Under the pieces are notes generated by a model. It did not search any database and was not told the DNA's origin. It was given only the letters and a program-made list of their open reading frames with translations. A stretch of 64,000 nucleotides of DNA from Micromonospora cathayae. GTDB lineage: Bacteria; Actinomycetota; Actinomycetes; Mycobacteriales; Micromonosporaceae. A program made the position numbers and the translations under genes. Every line of letters starts with the position of its first letter. Positions within the stretch are counted from its first letter, which is position 1. Below are positions 51,344-61,107 of this stretch, piece by piece. The stretch is taken from assembly GCF_028993575.1 (NCBI RefSeq), contig NZ_CP118615.1:5175001-5239000 (forward strand), in the 5' to 3' direction.

Positions 51344-53683
51344 CTACACCAGACGCCGGTGGACGAGCACCCGCAGGGCGAGGTAGCCGGGCACCGCCGG
51401 CAGCCAGAAGGTCGCCAGCCGGTAGACCAGCACCCCGGCGACCGCCGTCTCGACCGGCACCCCGGACAGCAGCAGGCCGGAGACCAGGGCCGCCTCGGTG
51501 GCCCCCAGCCCGCCCGGTGTCGGCGCGGCCGACGCCACCCCCTCCCCGACGATGCAGACCAGCAGCACGGCCGGCAGGAACGCCAGCGGGTCGGGCAGAC
51601 CGACGGCCAGCAGGGCGAGGTACAGGCTCGCGCCGTAGGCGAGGGTGAGCGCCAGGCAGACGGCGAGCAGCCGGACCAGCCGCCCGTGGTGGACCAGGGC
51701 CCGCAGCGCGTCGACCGCCTGCCGGGTGGCGGCGCGGCCCCGGGCCCGTAGCCGGGGCAGCGCGAGCACGGCGGCGGCCACCAGCAACACGGCCAGCACG
51801 GCCAGCAGGACGACCAGACCGCGGGTGGCGGCGAGGTGGACCAGCTCCCGGCTCGGCCGCCGGGCGAACGGCAGCAGCACCGGCAGCAACACCAGCACCG
51901 AGCCGACGCCGGCCAGCCGGGACACCGCGACCGCCGTCGCCGCCTCGGCCGTCGACAGGCCCTGCTGATGCAGGTACCGGAGGCTGAGCGCGGCCCCGCC
52001 GACACTGCCCGGGGCGAGCCGGTTGGCGAAGGACGCGGCGACCTGGAGCAGGACGGTCCGCCCCAACGGCACCCGGTCGACGGCGGCCAGACGCAGCGCG
52101 AGCGCGCCCAACAGGTAGGTGGCCGCCGAGGCCAGCAGCGCCCCGGACACCGCCAGCGGACCGGCGTGCAGCATCAGCCGCAGCGCGGTCCGGACCTGAC
52201 CGAGCTGGGGCAGCAGGAAGTGGACCAGCAGACCGAGCATGACCAGCAGGAAGACGCCCCGCGGGGTGATCCGGACGACCCGGGCCAGGCGGTCGCTGCG
52301 GTGTGGGCAGCGGCGGAGGATCTCGTCCCGGAGCTGGTCGAGCAGCCCCGGACGGTCGTCGAGGATCCGACGTCCGGCCCGGGACAGCGACGGCGGTTGC
52401 AGGTACGGCAGGCAGTCCGCGACCGGCTCCGGGCCGAACTGGTCGACGGCGGCGGCGACCACCTCCGGGGCGTCCGCCCGCCCGGCGAGCGTCACCAGCA
52501 GCTCGACGACGTCCCGGGCCCGCTGGTCGGCGGTCGCGTCGTCGGTGCCGAAACCCAGGTCGACGAGGTGGGCGGTGTCCCCGTCCCGGAGGATGTTGGC
52601 CCCGCGCAGGTCCCGGTGGGCGATGCCGGCCCGGTGCAGGCGGGCCACCTGCCGGCACACGTCGGTGACCGCCCCCGGCGGCAGCGGGCGGGGGTCGTCC
52701 AGGGGCCGGCCGTCGACGAACCCCTGGACCAGCAGCGCGGTACCGTCGGGTTCGGTGGCGGTGATCACCAGCCCGGGGGTCCGCACCCCGGCCCGTTCGG
52801 CGAGCAGCGACAGGTACGCCTCGTGTTCGTTCTTCTGCTTCACCGTGACGTACGGCGGTTCGTCCTGGACGTGCCGGTACCGGACCCGGCGGTACAGCTT
52901 GTACAGTCGGTCCGCGTCGCGCTGCTCGCCCCCGGTGACCTTGACGAACAGGCGTCGCCCGTCGGTGGTGGTGGCCCGGTAGGGGCGGGAACCGCGGGCG
53001 TCCCCGGCGATCGGTGTGAGCCGGGCGACGTGGATGCCGCGCCGGCGCAGCGTGCGCCGGATCCGGGCGACGGCCTGTTCCGGCCCGACCTCACCGACGA
53101 CGAGCCGGGTCAGGCCGACGGCCAGCCAGCCGACCAGGAACCCGCCGACCGCGTCGACGGGCAGGTGCGCGCCGACGTGCACCCGGGCCAGCGCGACCAC
53201 CGCGACCACCAGCCACAGGTACCCGCGCATGTGCCGGGGCACCACCCGGGCGACCACGAGCGCCAGTGCGGTGACCACCGCGACGTGCCCGGACGGGTAT
53301 CCGAACGCCCCGGTGACCGTCTCGTGCAGACGTACGTCGGCCAGCAGCGCGCCGGGCCGCGCCCGGGCGACGGCGATCTTGTTGACGACGGCCAGGCCGT
53401 ACGCCAGGGTGCCGGCGAGCAGCAGGTCCCGGGCCAGGGCGACACGTCGCATGACGAGGGCGACCGACGCCGCCCCGACGACCGCCGGGTACGAGCCCAG
53501 CTGCATCACCACCACCAGGGCCGGCGTGGCACCCGGGGGCAGGTGGTTGAGCAGGGCGAACAGGTCCTGTTCCCAGCGGCCGACCGGCCGGTGGCGGACC
53601 TGGTGACCGAGCACCAGCAGCAGCAGGACGGCGGTGGTCACGCTGAACACGAGCGCCGGTGACGGTCGGCGGGTCCGGGCCAT
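51344..53683 (-). CDS. Three-module protein: PAP2 phosphatase, kinase-like domain, LPG-synthase-type membrane domain
   Basis: A 779-aa membrane protein. Module 1 (to ~195): PAP2 phosphatase with K102xxxxxxR109P, PSGH (130-133) and RxxxxxHxxxD (Arg167, His173, Asp177). Module 2 (~215-450): protein-kinase-like fold with LFVKVTGG, HRDLRGANIL and DLGFGT. Module 3 (~480-779): many helices of the lysylphosphatidylglycerol synthase / UPF0104 family, with PGSVGGAALSLRYL and ASAAPTPGGLGATE. It probably handles lipid phosphates or polyprenyl-phosphate carriers. ATG 53683 has AGGA upstream. Divergent from DedA. Confidence 0.85.
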   Translation of the reverse strand: MARTRRPSPALVFSVTTAVLLLLVLGHQVRHRPVGRWEQDLFALLNHLPPGATPALVVVMQLGSYPAVVGAASVALVMRRVALARDLLLAGTLAYGLAVVNKIAVARARPGALLADVRLHETVTGAFGYPSGHVAVVTALALVVARVVPRHMRGYLWLVVAVVALARVHVGAHLPVDAVGGFLVGWLAVGLTRLVVGEVGPEQAVARIRRTLRRRGIHVARLTPIAGDARGSRPYRATTTDGRRLFVKVTGGEQRDADRLYKLYRRVRYRHVQDEPPYVTVKQKNEHEAYLSLLAERAGVRTPGLVITATEPDGTALLVQGFVDGRPLDDPRPLPPGAVTDVCRQVARLHRAGIAHRDLRGANILRDGDTAHLVDLGFGTDDATADQRARDVVELLVTLAGRADAPEVVAAAVDQFGPEPVADCLPYLQPPSLSRAGRRILDDRPGLLDQLRDEILRRCPHRSDRLARVVRITPRGVFLLVMLGLLVHFLLPQLGQVRTALRLMLHAGPLAVSGALLASAATYLLGALALRLAAVDRVPLGRTVLLQVAASFANRLAPGSVGGAALSLRYLHQQGLSTAEAATAVAVSRLAGVGSVLVLLPVLLPFARRPSRELVHLAATRGLVVLLAVLAVLLVAAAVLALPRLRARGRAATRQAVDALRALVHHGRLVRLLAVCLALTLAYGASLYLALLAVGLPDPLAFLPAVLLVCIVGEGVASAAPTPGGLGATEAALVSGLLLSGVPVETAVAGVLVYRLATFWLPAVPGYLALRVLVHRRLV

Positions 53684-53823
53684 CGCGGGTCCTCGGATGG
53701 GCGGTGCGGCGGGTGCCGGTCTCGGCTGCCGGCTCTGGACCGACGGTACGGCGCGCCGGTCGTGGCGGGGGCGCAGATCGGCGATCCGGTGGGGGCGGCC
53801 GGCGGGTCGGGAAGAATGGGACC

Positions 53824-54444
53824 GTGGATCGGGTGCTGACGGTGCTGGCCGGTCTGCCGCCCGTGCTGGTGCTGGTGCTGGTCGTCGTGCTGCCCGCCCT
53901 GGAGTCCTCGACGCTGCTGGGCCTGGTGGTGCCCGGCGAACTGACCGTGCTCGTCGGCGGGGTGGTGGCGCACGCGGGCGGGCTGCCGCTGTGGGCGGTG
54001 ATCGCGGCAGCGACCCTCGGCGCGGCCGTCGGTGACCAGGTCGGTTACCGCATCGGTCGGCACTACGGTCCGGCGTTGTTGGCCCGTGCCCCACGCCGGC
54101 TACGCCGTTCCGGTGAGCTGGACCGGGCCCGGGCCCTGATCGCCCGCCGGGGTGCGGGGGCGGTGCTGGTGGGCCGGTGGGTGGCCGTCCTGCGGGCCCT
54201 GGTGCCCACCGTGGCGGGGATCAGCGGGATGCGCCGTTCGACGTTCACGGTCGCCAACGTGACGGGCGCGCTGCTGTGGGCCGCGACGGTGGCGGTGACC
54301 GGCTACCTCGGGGCGGCCTCGTACCGGTACCTCGAACAGCGGCTGCGGATCGGCGGCGAGGTGCTGTTGGCGGTGGCCGTGGTGGCGGTGGTCGGCTGGG
54401 TGGTCCGACGGCGCGCGGCGCTGCGCGCCCGCAGCCGGGACTGA
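53824..54444 (+). CDS. DedA-family membrane protein
   Basis: A 206-aa polytopic protein. DedA motifs are ESSTLLGLVVPGELTVLVGG, GAAVGDQVGYRIGRHYG, and the Arg/Pro-rich GRWVAVLRALVPTVAGISGM re-entrant region. DedA (SNARE-associated) proteins are undecaprenyl-phosphate or lipid flippases in several bacteria. GTG 53824 has a GGGAAG...GGGA purine run upstream. It lies divergent from the PAP2 fusion, so both may manage polyprenyl-lipid recycling. Confidence 0.9.
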   Translation: MDRVLTVLAGLPPVLVLVLVVVLPALESSTLLGLVVPGELTVLVGGVVAHAGGLPLWAVIAAATLGAAVGDQVGYRIGRHYGPALLARAPRRLRRSGELDRARALIARRGAGAVLVGRWVAVLRALVPTVAGISGMRRSTFTVANVTGALLWAATVAVTGYLGAASYRYLEQRLRIGGEVLLAVAVVAVVGWVVRRRAALRARSRD

Positions 54445-54445
54445 A

Positions 54446-54466
54446 CCAGCCGGGGGCGCCGGCTGG
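54446..54466 (+). terminator. DedA-gene hairpin terminator
   Basis: CCAGCCGG-N5-CCGGCTGG is a perfect 8-bp stem directly after the dedA stop. Further degenerate CCAGCC(C/G)GG repeats continue to about 54510, facing a convergent deacetylase gene. Confidence 0.6.
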
Positions 54467-54559
54467 ACTGAGCCAGCCGGGCCGAACCGGCCGGTACCGA
54501 ACCAGCCCGGGTACGCCGGCCGGGAGCGCGCCGAGGAGCGCGACGGCGTCGACGGGGGG

Positions 54560-55369
54560 TCAGCGCCGCTCCGCCAGGAGCTGCGACACCGTCACGAACT
54601 CGTACCCCCGGGTCCGCAGCTGCTCGATCAGGGCCGGCAGCCCGCGCAGGGCGACCAGCCGCCGGTCGGCGCCGACGTCGTGGGCGAGCAGGATGGTGCC
54701 CGGCCGGACGGCCCCGACGACGGCGCGGGCGTGCCCGGCCGGGTCGCCCGGGAAGTCCGACTCGCGCATCTGCTGCGACCAGAGCACCACCTGGTAGCGC
54801 AGGCCGACGGCGGCGGCCAGGGCCGCCCCGCCCAGGTGCCCGTACGGGGGGCGCAACAGCCGGGGTTCCTGCCCGGTCGTCTCGGCCAGCGCCCGGTGGG
54901 TACGGGTCAGGTCGTCGTGCGCCTCCTCGATGTCGGCCCGGCCGAGGTCCCGGTGGGCCCAGGTGTGGCTGCCGATCTCGTGCCGGTCCATCCGCCCCCG
55001 GACCAGCCCGGCGTGCCGTCGGGCCCGCTCGCCGACCATGAAGAACGTCGCCGGCACGCCGTACCGGTGCAGGGTGTCGAGCACCATGGGGGTCCACTGC
55101 GGCGCGGGTCCGTCGTCGAACGTCAACGCCACCAGCCGGCGTTCGGTGGGGACGAACCAGGTCAGTTCGAGCCGACCGGAGCCGAGCAGGTCGGGGCGCC
55201 CCGGCCGGGCGGCACCGGCCGCGCCGCCGCGCAGCGGCAGTTTCCGGTCGGTGACGTCGGCCGCCTCGGCGAAACCGGCGACGCCCAGTCCCACGCCGAA
55301 CGCCACCAGGCCACCCCGACGCAGCAGGACCCGCCGCCGCGACACCGGTGACCCGTCCGGGCCGGTCAC
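54560..55369 (-). CDS. Polysaccharide deacetylase (NodB) with Tat-type signal
   Basis: A 269-aa exported carbohydrate esterase 4 enzyme. SRRRVLLRRGG with a hydrophobic stretch is a Tat-like signal. NodB motifs: TFDDGPAP (metal Asp), SHTWAHRDL (His pair), RPPYGH, and LLAHDVG. It would remove acetyl groups from a wall or surface polymer. GTG 55369 overlaps the DMT gene stop by GTGA. The frame continues to 56782 only as antisense run-on. Confidence 0.9.
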   Translation of the reverse strand: MTGPDGSPVSRRRVLLRRGGLVAFGVGLGVAGFAEAADVTDRKLPLRGGAAGAARPGRPDLLGSGRLELTWFVPTERRLVALTFDDGPAPQWTPMVLDTLHRYGVPATFFMVGERARRHAGLVRGRMDRHEIGSHTWAHRDLGRADIEEAHDDLTRTHRALAETTGQEPRLLRPPYGHLGGAALAAAVGLRYQVVLWSQQMRESDFPGDPAGHARAVVGAVRPGTILLAHDVGADRRLVALRGLPALIEQLRTRGYEFVTVSQLLAERR

Positions 55370-56238
55370 GACGGTTCCACCCGGTGCGGGGCGGGCCGGG
55401 ACACCTCGGACGACCGGCCGGCCAGAAAGATGCCGGCCGTGATCGCCGCCACCGCGAGCCCGAGACCGACCAGCCGGGGCCCGGTCAGCGCCAGTGTCTC
55501 CCCGAACACGGTCACCCCGATCCACACGCTGGCGACCGGGTCGGTCAGGGTGAGCGCGGTCAGCGGCGCGGCGAGCCGGCCGCTCTGGAAGGCGTTCTGG
55601 TTGAGCAGCAGTCCGACGAGCCCGGTCAGCAGCAGGGCCAGGAACCGCCAGTCGACCAGCACGGTGACCAGGTCGCCGTGGTACCGGCCCACCACCGTCT
55701 TCACCAGGGCGGCGGTGACGCTGTAGGCGACCCCGCTGGCGACGCCGAGGACGGCGCCCCGGGCCGCCCCGGTGAGCCGGTGCGAGACGGCGACGCAGGA
55801 CGCCACCACGCCGCCGGCCAGCACGCCGGCCCCCCACCACCGGCTCGGGGCCGGGTCGCTGACCCCCGCGCGGATGTCCGCGACGACCAGGAACACGGCC
55901 AGTCCGACGGTGCCGACGGTGACGGCGGTCAGGTCGCGGGGGCGGACCCGTCGCCGGTCCCACACCGCCTCGACGAGCACCGCCATGAACAGTCCGCTGG
56001 CCAGCACCGGCTGGACGAGCGCCAGCGGCCCGAAGCGCAGGGCCGTCGCCTGCAGCACCGCGCCGGCCGAGTCCGGCAGCCAGCCGGAGAGCCAGAGCCG
56101 GCTGCGCAGCAGCCGCAACAGCAGACGCGGGTCCAGGGCCCGACGGGGTTGTTGCTGGCGTGCCGCCCGCTGGTGCAGCGCGGCGGAGAGCGCGAAGCAG
56201 AACGCGGCGGCGACGGCGAGCAGCAGCGCGGTGACCAC
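55366..56238 (-). CDS. DMT-superfamily transporter (EamA-like)
   Basis: A 290-aa protein with ten hydrophobic helices in two halves: LQATALRFGPLALVQPVLASG in the first half and LTALTLTDPVASVWIGVTVFGETL in the second, the usual internal repeat of EamA/NIPA-like transporters. It is coupled to the deacetylase downstream and lies 3 bp from the glycosyltransferase gene. It may move a lipid or sugar precursor used by the neighbours. Confidence 0.88.
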   Translation of the reverse strand: MVTALLLAVAAAFCFALSAALHQRAARQQQPRRALDPRLLLRLLRSRLWLSGWLPDSAGAVLQATALRFGPLALVQPVLASGLFMAVLVEAVWDRRRVRPRDLTAVTVGTVGLAVFLVVADIRAGVSDPAPSRWWGAGVLAGGVVASCVAVSHRLTGAARGAVLGVASGVAYSVTAALVKTVVGRYHGDLVTVLVDWRFLALLLTGLVGLLLNQNAFQSGRLAAPLTALTLTDPVASVWIGVTVFGETLALTGPRLVGLGLAVAAITAGIFLAGRSSEVSRPAPHRVEPS

Positions 56239-56241
56239 GGT

Positions 56242-57417
56242 TCAGCCGTCGCCGGACCGGGTGGGGCGGTGCCGGCGTCCGCGATCCGACGGCGGTTCGG
56301 CGGCGGTCATCCCGTACGCCGGTCGAACCGGGATCCCGGCGACCGGCGACCGGCCGAGCAGGTCGGCGATCACGGTGGCCATCTCCACACCGGGCTCGAA
56401 GGCGACGTGCGCCGCCCCGTCCCCGTCGACCAGGGCGGTCAGCGCGGGCCGCAGTTCCGCGGGGGAGGTGACGTACCGGGTGAGGGCGCAGCGGGTCAGC
56501 ACGGCGGCGTTGGCCCGTCCGTGGCCGGGAATGGGTCGGTAGGTGATGGTGGGCAGACCGGCGACCAGGGACTCCTGGCAGGTCAGTCCGCCGGCGTTCT
56601 CGACGATCACGTCGGCCGCCCGCATCAGCGCGGGCATGTCGTCCACCCAGCCGAGCACGTGTCCGGGTAGCCGGCCCAACCGCCGGCGCAGCTTCTCGTT
56701 GCGCCCGCAGACCACCACCGGTTCGACGCACCCGGTGGCGGTGATCTCCCGGGCGGTACGCGCCACCGCGCCGACACCCCACGAGCCGGCCACGATCAGC
56801 GCCAGCCGGGCCTCCGGGGGCAGCCCGAAGCGGAGCCGCGCCTGACGTCTGCCCAGCTCCGGGGCGTCGGTGAAGCGGGCCGACACCAACGGACGGACCA
56901 CCTGGGCGGACGTCGCGCCGTTCGCCCGCGCCTGCCGTGACGCCGCCTCGTGCACCACGCAGTACAGTTCCACCCCCGGTGCCACCCAGGTCGGATGGAC
57001 CGCGAAGTCGGTGACGTAGGTGATGACCGGTGCGGTGATCCGCAGGGTGTGCCGGAGTGGTCCGAGCACCTGGTTGGCGAACGGGAACGTGGTGACGACG
57101 GCGACCGTGTCGGGCGGCAGTCGCGCCAGCATGCGGCGGCGGGCGGGTCGCAGGGCGGCGCGGATCGCCGCGACCGACAGCGGGGACCGGTCGGTGACGG
57201 TGAACAGGGCGTCGTAGCTCCAGGGTGCCCGGCTCAGCATCGTCCGGTAGGTTTCCCGGATCGCGGCGTGCAGGGGCGCGGGCAGGACCGCCAGGAAGTT
57301 GATCTCGTCGACCTCGAATCCCCGCCCGGTCAGGCCGCGCCCCAGTTCCCGGGCTGCGGCGTCGTGGCCGGCGCCGATGTCCGCGGACACGATCACGATC
57401 CGGCGGCCGGTGGACAT
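56242..57417 (-). CDS. MGDG synthase-like glycosyltransferase
   Basis: A 391-aa GT28-type enzyme. The N-terminus VIVSADIGAGHDAAARELG (GAGH motif) and an FP/N...DFAVHPTWV segment are those of monogalactosyldiacylglycerol and processive glucosyl-diacylglycerol synthases. C-terminal ENAGGLTCQESLVAGLPTITYRPIPGHGRANAAVL binds the nucleotide sugar. It would glycosylate a membrane lipid at the inner leaflet. ATG 57417 overlaps the second deacetylase stop as TGATG. Confidence 0.88.
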   Translation of the reverse strand: MSTGRRIVIVSADIGAGHDAAARELGRGLTGRGFEVDEINFLAVLPAPLHAAIRETYRTMLSRAPWSYDALFTVTDRSPLSVAAIRAALRPARRRMLARLPPDTVAVVTTFPFANQVLGPLRHTLRITAPVITYVTDFAVHPTWVAPGVELYCVVHEAASRQARANGATSAQVVRPLVSARFTDAPELGRRQARLRFGLPPEARLALIVAGSWGVGAVARTAREITATGCVEPVVVCGRNEKLRRRLGRLPGHVLGWVDDMPALMRAADVIVENAGGLTCQESLVAGLPTITYRPIPGHGRANAAVLTRCALTRYVTSPAELRPALTALVDGDGAAHVAFEPGVEMATVIADLLGRSPVAGIPVRPAYGMTAAEPPSDRGRRHRPTRSGDG

Positions 57418-58220
57418 CAGCCCGTCCCGGCCCGGCTGCGGCCCCGGTCGGGAAACGCCCGCGGTCGGGCCGGGGGCCGCCACCGCCGACCCGGAGGTGG
57501 GGCCGGAGGGCTCCCGGCCCGGTGCGACCCGAGCGGGCCGACGGTCAGCCCCCGTTCACGGGCCCAGGCGACGAGCAACGGCAACGCGCCCAGGGTCGCC
57601 TGCCAGGCGCCGGGTGCTCCGGTGCCGTCGGCGTCGTGCAGCAGGACGGTACCGCCACCGGTGAGGTCGCCGGTGACCTCCCGGTACACCGATGCCGGGG
57701 TGGCCTCGGCGGTCCAGTCCCGCCCCCACGCCGTCCACAGCCGGGGTCGCAGGCCGAGGCGTCGGCAGGCGACCAGCGCCGCTCCGGTCAGCACCCCGTA
57801 CGGGGGTCGGTACCAGCGGGGTTCGGTTCCGGTCACCCGGCTGACCAGGTCGTGTGCGCGGGCGATGTCGGTGTACGTGCCCCACGGGGACCGGCCGAGC
57901 AGGTTGCGGTGTGCCCAGCCGTGCACCGCGACCTCGTGGCCCGCCGCGACGATCTCCCGCCCCAGCGCGTGGTCGTGGTCCAGCATCGCCCCGAGCAGGA
58001 AGAAGGTCGCCCGGACGTCCGCTTCGGCGAGCGCCCGCAGCATCCGGGGAGTGGACCGGCGGTCCGGACCGTCGTCGAAGGTCAGCGCCACGTGGTCGGG
58101 GCGGCCGGTTCCGGACAGGTCCGGCCACAGCCGGCGGCGCAGCGGCGCGACGGCGGACACCGCCGGCACGGCGTGCCCGGCGAGCGCGGTGACGGCCGCG
58201 CCGAGCATGGCCCGCCTCAC
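57417..58220 (-). CDS. Polysaccharide deacetylase (NodB), second copy
   Basis: A 267-aa NodB protein. TFDDGPDRRSTP, HGWAHRNLLG, RPPYGVLTG and LLHDADG are the CE4 motifs. A hydrophobic N-terminus may anchor or export it. The Arg/Pro-rich C-terminal ~30 residues are not conserved. GTG 58220 is the first start; ATG 58208 is an alternative. It heads the four-gene operon with the glycosyltransferase, DMT and first NodB genes. Confidence 0.88.
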   Translation of the reverse strand: MRRAMLGAAVTALAGHAVPAVSAVAPLRRRLWPDLSGTGRPDHVALTFDDGPDRRSTPRMLRALAEADVRATFFLLGAMLDHDHALGREIVAAGHEVAVHGWAHRNLLGRSPWGTYTDIARAHDLVSRVTGTEPRWYRPPYGVLTGAALVACRRLGLRPRLWTAWGRDWTAEATPASVYREVTGDLTGGGTVLLHDADGTGAPGAWQATLGALPLLVAWARERGLTVGPLGSHRAGSPPAPPPGRRWRPPARPRAFPDRGRSRAGTG

Positions 58221-58443
58221 CGGCTACCCGCCGCCGCCCGGTGGCCGGCTCCCGGGTTCTCGCCGGGTACCCGCTCACCCCGCAACAACCAACTGCGCCA
58301 CATCAGGCCAATGTAACGGTCTAATTCCGGATATCGCCTGGAAAAGCGACGAGAGCCGGATGCGCGCCGACCGGCTGCCGGATCGATGCCGGCCGACCGT
58401 GCCGCACGCCGGACCACGACCCGCCGGTCCGGCCGCCGGCAGC

Positions 58444-59463
58444 CTACCGGTGCCGGACGCCGCTGCTGGCCCGGACCACCAGCGTCGGCGCCACCTGCGG
58501 ATCGGTGGGGTGACCGGTCGGTTCACCGAACAGGTCCAGCAGGGTGGCGACGCACCGACGGCCGACCTCGTCGAAGTCCTGCCGGACGGTGGTCAACGGG
58601 GGTGAGAGGTACTCGGCCTCGGGGATGTCGTCGAACCCGACCACGCTGACGTCCTGCGGAACCCGCACCTCCCGCTGGTGCAGCGCGCGCAGCAGGCCGA
58701 GCGCCTGGTGGTCGTTGGCGCAGAACACGGCGGTGACGTCCGGCCGGTCGGCCAGCGACTGCCCGATCTGGTAGCCGGCCCGGGGGCTCCAGTCCCCGGT
58801 CAGCACCGGTGGGGCCGCCCGGCCGGCCGCGTCCAGGGCCAGCCGCCAGCCGTCGATCCGGTCCCGGGCCTCCAGCCAGTCCCGGGGGCCGGCGATGTGC
58901 CACACCGTCTCGTGTCCGAGCGAGAGCAGGTGCTCGACCGCCAGCCGGGCCCCGGCGACCTGGTCGACCGAGATGCTGGGCAGCTCGCCCGCCCCGCCGG
59001 ACTCCACCACCACCGCCGGCACCCCGGTGGGCAGGCCGTGTACGGCCACCGCGGCGGTCAACATCGGGGCGATCAGCACCACGCCGGCCACCGACTGCTC
59101 GGTCAACGCGTCGATGGCCGACGTCATCCCGGCCCGGTCGAGGCGTTCCAGGGTGACGATGCTGATGCCGTAGCCGGCGGCCCGGGCGGCGCGTTCGACG
59201 CCGAGCAGGGTGGCCGCCGGCCCGTACAGGATGGTGTCGAAGCTGACCACGCCGATGACCCGGGAGCGGCGGCCGGCGAGCCCCCGGGCCAGCGCGTTGG
59301 GCCGGTAGTTGAGCTGGTGCACCGCGCGCAGCACCCGCTCGCGGGTCTCCTCACGGACACTCGGGTGGTTGTTGAGCACCCGGGAGACGGTCTGGTGCGA
59401 CACCCCGGCGAGCCGGGCGACGTCGCTCATCACCGCGGCCCGTGCCGCCGGCTGTTGTCCCAT
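58444..59463 (-). CDS. LacI-family regulator of the arabinose module
   Basis: A 339-aa repressor with the LacI HTH (MSDVARLAGVSHQTVSRVLNNHPSVREETRERV) and effector domain. Late residues (VVGFDDIPEAEYLSPPLTTVRQDFDEVG) are canonical. ATG 59463 has AGGGGGG about 8 bases upstream. A perfect palindrome at 59478 probably marks its operator. It lies about 110 bp downstream of araA on the same strand and probably senses L-arabinose or a phosphate of it. Confidence 0.9.
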   Translation of the reverse strand: MGQQPAARAAVMSDVARLAGVSHQTVSRVLNNHPSVREETRERVLRAVHQLNYRPNALARGLAGRRSRVIGVVSFDTILYGPAATLLGVERAARAAGYGISIVTLERLDRAGMTSAIDALTEQSVAGVVLIAPMLTAAVAVHGLPTGVPAVVVESGGAGELPSISVDQVAGARLAVEHLLSLGHETVWHIAGPRDWLEARDRIDGWRLALDAAGRAAPPVLTGDWSPRAGYQIGQSLADRPDVTAVFCANDHQALGLLRALHQREVRVPQDVSVVGFDDIPEAEYLSPPLTTVRQDFDEVGRRCVATLLDLFGEPTGHPTDPQVAPTLVVRASSGVRHR

Positions 59464-59477
59464 CTCGACCCCCCTGC

Positions 59478-59489
59478 TCACGATCGTGA
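59478..59489. promoter_or_regulatory. Palindrome TCACGATCGTGA, LacI operator candidate
   Basis: A perfect 12-bp dyad with the central CG of LacI-family sites, 15 bp before the regulator's start. Autoregulation is inferred; a matching site should lie upstream of the sugar operon, beyond base 64000. Confidence 0.6.
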
Positions 59490-59572
59490 CCCACTGTGGT
59501 CAACGGTCGGTGGGGACGGTGGATCCGGTTGCCGGTCCGGATCCACCGTCGCCACCCGTACCGCCGGCGGGC

Positions 59573-61078
59573 TCAGAACCCCCGGGCCAGCCGGTAGTAG
59601 GCCTGGTTCCACCGCAGTTCGTCGGCGAACCGGCGGGGCGTGGTGTCCGCGTCGATGACCACCAGTTCGGTGCCGACCATCTCGGCCAGGTCGTGCAGTT
59701 CCTCCGCCCCGACGGCCTGCGACAGGACGGTGTGGTGCGGCGCGCCCGCGGTCAGCCAGGCTTCGGCCGAGGCGGCCAGGTCCGGGCGGGGCCGCCACAC
59801 CGCGCGGGCCACCGGCAGCTTCGGCAGCGGCTCCGGCGGGGCGACCACGTCGATCTCGTTGGCGACCAGCCGGAACCGCTCCCCCATGTCGGCCAGGCCG
59901 AGCACCACCGCCGGGCCGGGCCGGGCGTCGAAGACCAGCCGGACCGGGTCCTCCCGGCCGCCGATGCCCAGCGGGTGGATCTCCACGTTCGGGGTGTCGG
60001 CGGCGATGCTCGGGCAGACCTCCAGCATGTGCGCGCCGAGCACGACCTCCCGGCCGGGGGTGAGGTCGTAGGTGTAGTCCTCCATGAAGGAGGTGCCACC
60101 GTCGGTGCCGACCGACATCGCCTTGAGCGTGTGCACCAGCACCGACGTCTTCCAGTCGCCCTCGCCGCCGAAGCCGTACCCGTCGGCCATCAGCCGCTGT
60201 ACCGCGATGCCGGGGAGCTGACGCAGCCCGCCGAGGTCCTCGAAGTTGGTGGTGAAGGCCCGGAAGCCGCCGGCGTCGAGGAAGTCGCGCAGGCCGGCCT
60301 CGATCCGGGCCGCGTAGCGCAGCGCGTCGTGCCGGTCGCCGTCCGCCCGCAGCGCGGGGACCAGCCGGAAGCTGTCCTCGTACTCCTTGACCAGGGCGTC
60401 GATCCGCACGTCGGGCACCGCGTCAACGGCGGCGACCAGGTCGTTGACGCCGTACGTGTTGACCGACACCCCGAAGCGCAGCTCGGCCTCGACCTTGTCG
60501 CCCTCGGTCACCGCCACGTCGCGCATGTTGTCGCCGAAGCGGGCCAGCCGCAGCGAGCGCATCGCGGCGTGCCCGATCGCGGCCCGGGTCCACGCCCCGA
60601 TCCGGGCGCCGACCCGGGGGTCGCTGACGTGCCCGGCGACGGTCTTGCGGGCCACCCCGAGCCGGGTCTGCACGTACCCGAACTCGCGGTCGCCGTGCGC
60701 GGCCTGGTTGAGGTTCATGAAGTCCATGTCGATCTCGGACCAGGGCAGCGCCACGTTGGCCTGGGTGTGCAGGTGCAGCAGCGGGGTACGCAGCGCGTCC
60801 AGCCCGGAGATCCACATCTTGGCCGGGGAGAAGGTGTGCATCCAGGCGATCACCCCGACCGCGCCCTGTACGGCGGCGTCGCGGCAGACCGCCAGGATCT
60901 CGGTGCTGGAGGTGAGCACCGGCTTCCAGACCACCCGGGCGGGGATGGCCGGGTCGGCGTCGAGCTGCGCGGCGATCTGCCGGGACTGCTCGGCCACCTG
61001 CCGCAGGGTCTCCGGGCCATACAGGCCCTGGCTGCCGGTGAGGAACCAGACCTCGGCGGCCGGGGATGGGTTGGTCAT
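59573..61078 (-). CDS. araA: L-arabinose isomerase
   Basis: A 501-aa isomerase converting L-arabinose to L-ribulose. [24 protein letters not shown] is the typical N-terminus; the metal site and catalytic segments appear as [20 protein letters not shown] and [13 protein letters not shown], with [11 protein letters not shown] in the N-terminal domain. ATG 61078 has GGAAGG upstream on the minus strand. No kinase (araB) or epimerase (araD) gene is on this side; they may lie elsewhere. Confidence 0.95.
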   Translation of the reverse strand: MTNPSPAAEVWFLTGSQGLYGPETLRQVAEQSRQIAAQLDADPAIPARVVWKPVLTSSTEILAVCRDAAVQGAVGVIAWMHTFSPAKMWISGLDALRTPLLHLHTQANVALPWSEIDMDFMNLNQAAHGDREFGYVQTRLGVARKTVAGHVSDPRVGARIGAWTRAAIGHAAMRSLRLARFGDNMRDVAVTEGDKVEAELRFGVSVNTYGVNDLVAAVDAVPDVRIDALVKEYEDSFRLVPALRADGDRHDALRYAARIEAGLRDFLDAGGFRAFTTNFEDLGGLRQLPGIAVQRLMADGYGFGGEGDWKTSVLVHTLKAMSVGTDGGTSFMEDYTYDLTPGREVVLGAHMLEVCPSIAADTPNVEIHPLGIGGREDPVRLVFDARPGPAVVLGLADMGERFRLVANEIDVVAPPEPLPKLPVARAVWRPRPDLAASAEAWLTAGAPHHTVLSQAVGAEELHDLAEMVGTELVVIDADTTPRRFADELRWNQAYYRLARGF

Positions 61079-61107
61079 GGGGGATGCCTTCCGATGAGCT
61101 GGTCGGG

